Source: Yamagishiella unicocca (taxonomy: Eukaryota > Chlorophyta > Chlorophyceae > Chlamydomonadales > Volvocaceae). Taken from it: a DNA stretch of 64,000 nt. Under the pieces are notes generated by a model. It did not search any database and had not been told where the DNA came from. It worked only from the letters and a program-made list of their open reading frames with translations. Shown here in pieces: positions 58,990 to 64,000 of this stretch (positions are counted from its first letter, which is position 1; each line of letters begins with the position of its first letter). Both the position numbers and the translations under genes were made by a program. The stretch lies in contig BDSL01000101.1 in the NCBI GenBank assembly GCA_003116995.1, positions 186,001 through 250,000 on the forward strand, in the 5' to 3' direction.

Positions 58990-61900
58990 ATGCCGCCCAA
59001 GAAGGACGGCAAGGGGAAAAAGGGTGGAGGCAAGAAGAAAGGAAGTAAGCCCGCATGGATGTCTGATGGATTATGGGAGCTCAGTCAGAACCTACCGAAG
59101 GTGTGTCGCAGCCAGCTGCGCTGAGGCAGCTCGCTATCCAACTGGCTGAAGCCGCCGAGTTACCTTTCCATGCAGCTTTCGGAGTTCTATAGTGGCGATA
59201 TCAAGGACACGAAGTTAAAGGAGGGTCAAGCACCGCCACCCAACATTACTCGCACCCAAGTAGGTAGACGCTCGTTGCGAGCGGCGCAGCTCCTCAAGCA
59301 AAAGCCCATTTGCATCACATCATGGATCTCTGCGCAGTGATGCATCAGCGTTCTCGCTGTCCATATCGGATTGGAACGGTACATGCGGGGCAGCGGCATG
59401 CGCGGTCCTTGCGACAATTTCACCAGTTGCGTGACCCCTTGCAAAGCATTATTGCGCAATTGCAATGTTTTAAACCACAGCTGGAGGAAGCCTCTTACCT
59501 GAATTCGTCTCGTTCGTCCAATCGACGGTCCCCAATATCGGCCCCCCTACAACCGCTGGCCCCCCCCTCCCACCCCCCACACACGCTTACCCCCACAGCA
59601 CTCCTGCATAGCAGTCCAAAGCCACTGCTGATCCCCGCTGCCCGCTGCGCAGCTATGCGGCTGCCGTGCTTTCGGGAAGTCCATGTTGCCTTCCATCGTG
59701 GGGTGATCTCTCAAAACACACGCCTGAACCCCACCACCCCCGATCCCTCACCCCCCGCGTACGACCAGGCGGGCATGTACATCTGGCAGCTGCTCTTCCC
59801 GTCCAACAAAGCGGGCAAGCAGAAGCGGGACGAGTCAGTAAAATACGGCATCGTGGAGGTGGGGGCTGAGACACGGATCTGGGTGGCGGGGTCTGGGCTG
59901 TTGAGTTTTCCGGACAGGTGCCTGGCGGGTCTTGAGACGTGCTTGCGGATACGAACGCGAGCCCTCTCCGGCATTACTTCCAACCCTAGTGGACCCCCCT
60001 TGGATGTCATACCCCACCTCGCCTTCCCTCTCCCACCTCCCGCTGCCACTCCCCATGTCGAGTAACCGGTTCTTTCTGTAACCCTCCCCCTGCCACTCCC
60101 CATATCGAGTAACCGGTTCTTTCCTGTAACCTCCCCCTGTCCCTCCCTCCCCTCCAGACCTCCGTGAAGATCCTGGCCAGCGGCAAGGCCCCCGACATGA
60201 CCCCCGCGCTGGGTATCCTCGTGGCCATGACCTCCGACAACCCGCTCCAGCGAGGGGTCATGATGGATGCGAAACCCGCCCCGCTGCCCAACCTGCTGCT
60301 GGCGCTGGCGGACGAGAGCGCCAGCCTGCGGGCGGTGGCGTGCGGTGAGGCGGCGGGGTTCGAGGAAGACCCGTGGGCGGGGGGTTGGGGGGGGGAGCAG
60401 AGATGAGGGCAGAGGGGGGAGCTGAGAGGGGGACAGAGGGGGGACCTTAAGAGGGGGGACATAAGAGGGGACACAGCGGGTGTTTCGCACACGGCGCCAC
60501 CTGCCGCAGCTGCCTCCCACCGCGGACAGTGGCAGGGAGCCCTAGGACCCCCTGACGAGTCGCCTGGGGCTTCATCGCCGGGCCCTGCGAAGAACGCACC
60601 ACCGTCACTGCCCCAAATACCACCACCAACACCACCAACAGCAACACCATATGCACCACCAACATCAACACCATATGCACCACCAACATCCGCCCTAGGT
60701 ACAGGAATCCCTTGCCCCCTCCTCCGTCTACCCACCTCCCCCCCCTGCCCCTCTCCTTCCTCCCCCCTCAGCCCTGCTCCGAGTGGCGGCCCGGGAGCAG
60801 GACACGCGGCCCCGGCTGTGGCGGCTGATGCGGTCGGACTGGGACTGGAAGCCGCTGGTGGCGTGCTTGGATCTCACGGTGGGGTTCGAGGAAGACCCGG
60901 GGATGTCCGGGAAAAACCGTTTAGGACAGACGTTTTGAGATGCATGCTGGAGAACTGGGTTGGGGACCTCATGGTGGGGTGGGGTGGGGGGCCGCGAGGG
61001 AGGGAGGCGGGGAGGGAGGCGGGGGCTCGTCGAGCTGAGCTGGGGAGCAGGGGTGGAGACCCGCCGTGACGTCATCATGTGTCACCAACTATCAACCGCC
61101 AGCGTGCGGCGGTGGGCTCCAGGAGGACGCGGTGATGGGCGTGGTTGCTTGGGGCACACCTGACACAGCGTCGGAGGCAGCGGACCCATGGGTCACTGCG
61201 TAGCGGCGCCTGCAGGCTGGGTGAGGGCCCCAGCCCCCTCCCGGCCGTATACGCGACCATGGTGGCCCCTGTGGGGGTACGGCGTGACGCCGAGCTGCCA
61301 AGCGGGCTCCTTCCTCACCTCCTCCCCCTCCTGCCTCCTGTCCGAAGGCTATGCACCAGCTATACTTCCCGTGTCGAGTAACCGGCTCTTGCCTGTAATC
61401 CTCCCCCCGCTCCCCCCCCTCACCCTCCCTCTCCTCCTCCCCTCAGGAGATGAGCCAGCTGGGCGGGCGCTCCGCCTGCTACGACGCAGCCGCCGCCATG
61501 GAGGCCCTATGCTGCGCCCAGGAGCAGGACATCGCAAACGGCGCGTGTACGGCGCTCATGGCGGCTGGCGGGCCCGCGCACATGGTCAAGGTGAGGGGGG
61601 GGGAGGGGTTATAAAGGAGGTCCGCGAACCCACGGCCGACGAACCAAGGGCGATGACGACGGGTCCCAGAAGAGACGATTTGGCGAGTAGACGGAAGCGA
61701 GGAGTCAAAGGCGGCTGCGGGACCCCCCCCTCCACGTTGGCACATTCGGGGAACCAGAATCCTCCCCCGGATCCAAAACCCGACCAGAATCCAAATGCGT
61801 GTTCCCCTCACCTCGTTGCCTCCCCGCCTCGTTGCCCTGCCCCTCTCCCCCGTCTGTTCTAAACGGGTTTGTTTCGGGCATCCACGGGTCATCCTCGAAT

Positions 61901-64000
61901 CTACCCCTTACCTCCCCAACCCCCCTGCGTTGCCTCCCCCAGGTGCTGCGCACCCGCAACGCGCACCCCATGGCCAAGGCCGCATGCGTTGCGGTGCTCA
62001 ACCAGCTGCTGCGCCGCTCCAGTCCGGCGGTGTGCGAGGAGGTGGCGCTGGGGCTGGGGGCGCTGGAGCCGCTGGCCACGGTGTTCCTGCACCCGGTCAT
62101 TCCGCTCACCTACAAGGCGCACGCAGCGGGTGGGTGGGTGGTGTCAGGGGCTGTCAGGGGGTGCGCGTGATGGTGGGCTGTACAGGGCGCCGCGGCCCCT
62201 CCCCCCATGACTCCCGCGCAGCCCGGCCCCCTCTAACCCCGCTCTCCCCCGCAACCCCTCTTCCCAACCGTGGATTCGCGGATTATCCTTTTTACCCCCC
62301 CCCCTTGCAGCCTGCCTGCTGCGTTACGTGATGCCGGACAGCCTCTGGCGGGCGACGGCGGCGGCGGCCAAGGCGGCGGCGGCGGGGCCGCCCCCTGCCT
62401 CTGCCCCTGCCGGGTCGGACGGGGCTTCAATCGACGGCGCCACCCCCTCCGCCTCGTCAGGGGGGGCCCCGGGCAACCCCCCGGGGCCGGAGGGGCAACC
62501 CCCGCCGCCTGGAGGCACCACGTCACCCTCGCCCGCACCCCCGGCGGCTCCCTCCCCGGTGCCCGGTGCGGCTCCGGGCCCTGCCGGCCCTGCCGGCCCC
62601 GCCCAAGCGGCTCAAACCGCCATGACTCGCGGACTGGAGAGCGCGGGCGGCCCGGGCGGTGCGGAGGGCCTGGGCGGCGCTCCCGGCGGTATTGAGGTGC
62701 CGAATGTGGAGCTGTTGGACGACGAGACCCGGGAGCAGGTGGGGAGGAGAGGAGGAAGAGGAGGAGGAGGAGGAGGGCGGGAGGAGGAGGAGGAGGAGGG
62801 TTGTTGGGACCTGATGCATTGCATGAGTTGAGGTCGAAGTCCTGTGGCCGAGCTGAGGGCGATATTGGGGGGTATGGTACATGTTGGTGCAGCACCGGCG
62901 GTCAGATGCCAGATGCGACCGCCGCCCAACCCGTCACGTGACGCCCTGCCCGACCCTGCCCGACCCTGCCGCGCTCTCCCTCCCTGTCTCCGACCCTGCC
63001 GCGCTCTCCCTCCCTGTCTCCGACCCTGCCGCGCTCTCCTCCCTGTCTCCGACCCTGCCGCCCCACAGGTTGTGGGTCGCGCCCGGCGGGTCGCGGCACT
63101 GGACGGAGTGCTGAGGTCGCTGGTGCAGCTGTGTGTGGGGCCGGAGGGACCGCTGGCGGACTTGGAGGTGCGTTGGGTGGGGGCAGTGGGAAGGTTGTGT
63201 GAGGGGGCAGTGGGAGGGTTGTGTGAGGGGCAGTGGGAGGGTTGTGTGAGGGGGCAGTGGGAGGGTTGGGTGGGGGCAGTGGGAGGGTTGTGTGAGGGGC
63301 AGTGGGAGGGTTGGGTGGGGGCAGTGGGAGGGTTGGGTGGGGGCAGTGGGAGGGTTGGTGGGGGCAGTGGGAGGGTTGGGTGGGGGCAGTGGGAGGGTTG
63401 CGTGAGGGGCAGTGGGAGGGTTGGGTGGGGGCAGTGGGAGGGTTGTGTGAGGGGCAGTGGGAGGGTTGCGTGAGGGGCAGTGGGAGGGTTGGGTGGGGGC
63501 AGTGGGAGGGTTGGGTGGGGGCAGTGGGAGGGTTGTGTGAGGGGCAGTGGGAGGGTTGCGTGAGGGGCAGTGGGAGGGTTGTGTGAGGGGCAGTGGGAGG
63601 GTTGCGTGAGAGGGCAGGGTGAGGGGAGAAGGTTGGGGGACGGGGAAGGGGCTGTGAAGGCTAGAGGAGGTTGCGAGAAGACCCTTGTGGGAGGTGGGGT
63701 GGGGTGCGTCCGCACTCCTGTGGTGTGCGCTGGAGGGGAATTGGTGGGGGCACTAGTACACATTTTGCAAAGCCCCGCATGGGGCGCTCCAGAGTTGTGC
63801 AAGGTCGGGGTGGGACCGCTGACAGTTCCCTGCCGCCCCCTCCGCCCTTTCCGCCCCCTCCACCCCCAGGCCGTCAAGGAGGACGGGGCGGCTCCCGTGG
63901 AGGACCCCAAGGGCAAGAAGAAGAAGAAGAAGAGCAAGAAGAAGAAAGCCAAGATGGAGCCAGGTGAGGGGTGGGAGGGGAGACCCATAGGTCGGCACTG
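58990..64000 (+). CDS. Lys-rich ARM/HEAT-like repeat protein (3' end outside window)
   Basis: Start ATG 58990 (MPPKKDGKGKKGGGKKKG). Firm exons: 58990-59100, 59176-59259, 59769-59858, 60158-60344, 60772-60878, 61447-61590, 61943-62129, 62311-62738, 63069-63167, 63870-63963; it continues past the edge. Exons between 59260 and 59768 could not be fixed. The body consists of amphipathic helices typical of armadillo/HEAT solenoids: PNLLLALADESASLRAVAC, ACTALMAAGGPAHMVK, MAKAACVAVLNQLLRR, VALGLGALEPLATVFL, YKAHAAACLLRYVM. A ~110-residue Pro/Gly/Ala linker precedes DDETREQ. The last visible exon is another Lys block (a run of K with S and A). Basic ends on a solenoid suggest binding to an acidic partner such as tubulin or nucleic acid (inference). 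No orthologue named. Confidence 0.72.
60040..60140. repeat. 47-bp tandem repeat in ARM-like intron
   Basis: Two copies of a unit containing CGAGTAACCGGTTCTTTC and CTGTAA. A third diverged copy lies at about 61365-61400 in another intron of the same gene. Confidence 0.85.
60886..60966 (+). repeat. Intron-resident dispersed repeat (ARM-like intron)
   Basis: GGTTCGAGGAAGACCCGGGG, then AAACCGTTTAGGACAGACG, then GAGATGCATGCTGGAGAACT. Shared in block order with 53306-53440. Confidence 0.7.
61183..61194. repeat. Palindrome GACCCATGGGTC (copy D)
   Basis: Exact copy, intron of the ARM-like gene. Confidence 0.8.
61857..61905 (-). repeat. Intron-resident dispersed repeat, inverted copy
   Basis: The reverse complement carries TTCGAGGATGACCCGTGGAT and CCCGTTTAGAACAGACG, matching the first half of the 60886-60966 copy. 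Confidence 0.7.
62955..63058. repeat. 30-bp tandem repeat in ARM-like intron
   Basis: Three copies of a unit CGACCCTGCCGCGCTCTCC plus CTCCCTGTCTC, ending just before the acceptor of exon 63069-63167. Confidence 0.9.
63174..63612. repeat. G-rich minisatellite in ARM-like intron
   Basis: About 20 copies of a 21-23 bp unit alternating between two types, GGTTGGGTGGGGGCAGTGGG and GGTTGTGTGAGGGGCAGTGG, each ending in a shared GAG. Very strong G/C strand skew. It starts within 10 bp of the donor of exon 63069-63167. Confidence 0.95.

Noticed and set aside
53300..61900. tRNA-like GGTTCGA motifs
   Set aside because: The GGTTCGAGG strings belong to the dispersed intron repeat; no cloverleaf arms could be drawn around them.
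62612..63988. 458-codon minus-strand frame rich in PTAP/SHNPPTAP repeats
   Set aside because: It is the antisense of the ~22-bp minisatellite and of ARM-like exons. The repetition follows the DNA repeat and no splice or family evidence supports it.
1..64000. Bacterial or phage origin, operons, prokaryotic promoters
   Set aside because: Spliced genes, plastid transit peptide, FAS1/WD40/TKL families and volvocine-like splice and poly(A) signals argue for algal nuclear DNA.

Overview
The window looks like nuclear DNA of a green alga, most likely volvocine (Chlamydomonas/Gonium/Volvox type). The evidence is GC-rich coding sequence, genes broken into many short exons by roughly 80-400 bp introns with GT...(T/C)AG borders (typically GTGAGT, GTGCG or GTACG donors), TGTAA-type poly(A) signals, many intronic minisatellites, and a gene content of chloroplast-type IspD, fasciclin-domain secreted proteins, a TKL kinase and very large coiled-coil proteins. 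No CRISPR, operon, rRNA or tRNA was seen. I assembled the gene models by hand from splice signals, reading phase and family conservation. Exon borders given without a caveat are phase-consistent; first exons are often unresolved.

Layout: (1) 263-4545 (+): TKL-type protein kinase, 5' end not resolved, with a 32-bp minisatellite in its last intron. (2) 6623-10386 (-): a complete 10-exon GT49 (LARGE/B4GAT1-like) glycosyltransferase with an N-terminal signal anchor and a 25-nt microexon. Its introns and flanks carry six copies of a short dispersed repeat. (3) 10387-13370: intergenic, with an almost identical 512-bp tandem duplication. (4) 13371-37227 (+): a giant gene of about 69 exons and 4,460 codons, with an N-terminal PapD/MSP-like domain followed by coiled coil and Ser/Pro/Arg linkers. 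(5) 37835-40009 and 41235-43849 (-): two tandem single-domain fasciclin (FAS1) genes with shared exon architecture; the first has a GC-AG intron. (6) 44556-48154 (+): a 507-residue WD40 protein, head to head with the second FAS1 gene. (7) 49473-50435 (+): an uninterrupted chloroplast-type IspD. (8) 51698-54019 (-): extended SDR (3beta-HSD/SDR42E-like) with a C-terminal membrane anchor. (9) 55740-about 57943 (-): a glutathione S-transferase-like protein, first exon unresolved. (10) 58990-beyond 64000 (+): a Lys-rich, ARM/HEAT-like helical repeat protein running off the window.

The genes do not form an obvious pathway cluster; this is ordinary mixed nuclear gene order. The secretory/ER theme (GT49, two FAS1 proteins, membrane SDR) is probably coincidental. 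The most unusual items are the giant PapD/coiled-coil gene, the algal GT49 gene, and several repeat families: the GTCTGGAGCCCACTGTAAC element, the palindrome GACCCATGGGTC, and an intron-resident element at 53, 61 and 62 kb.
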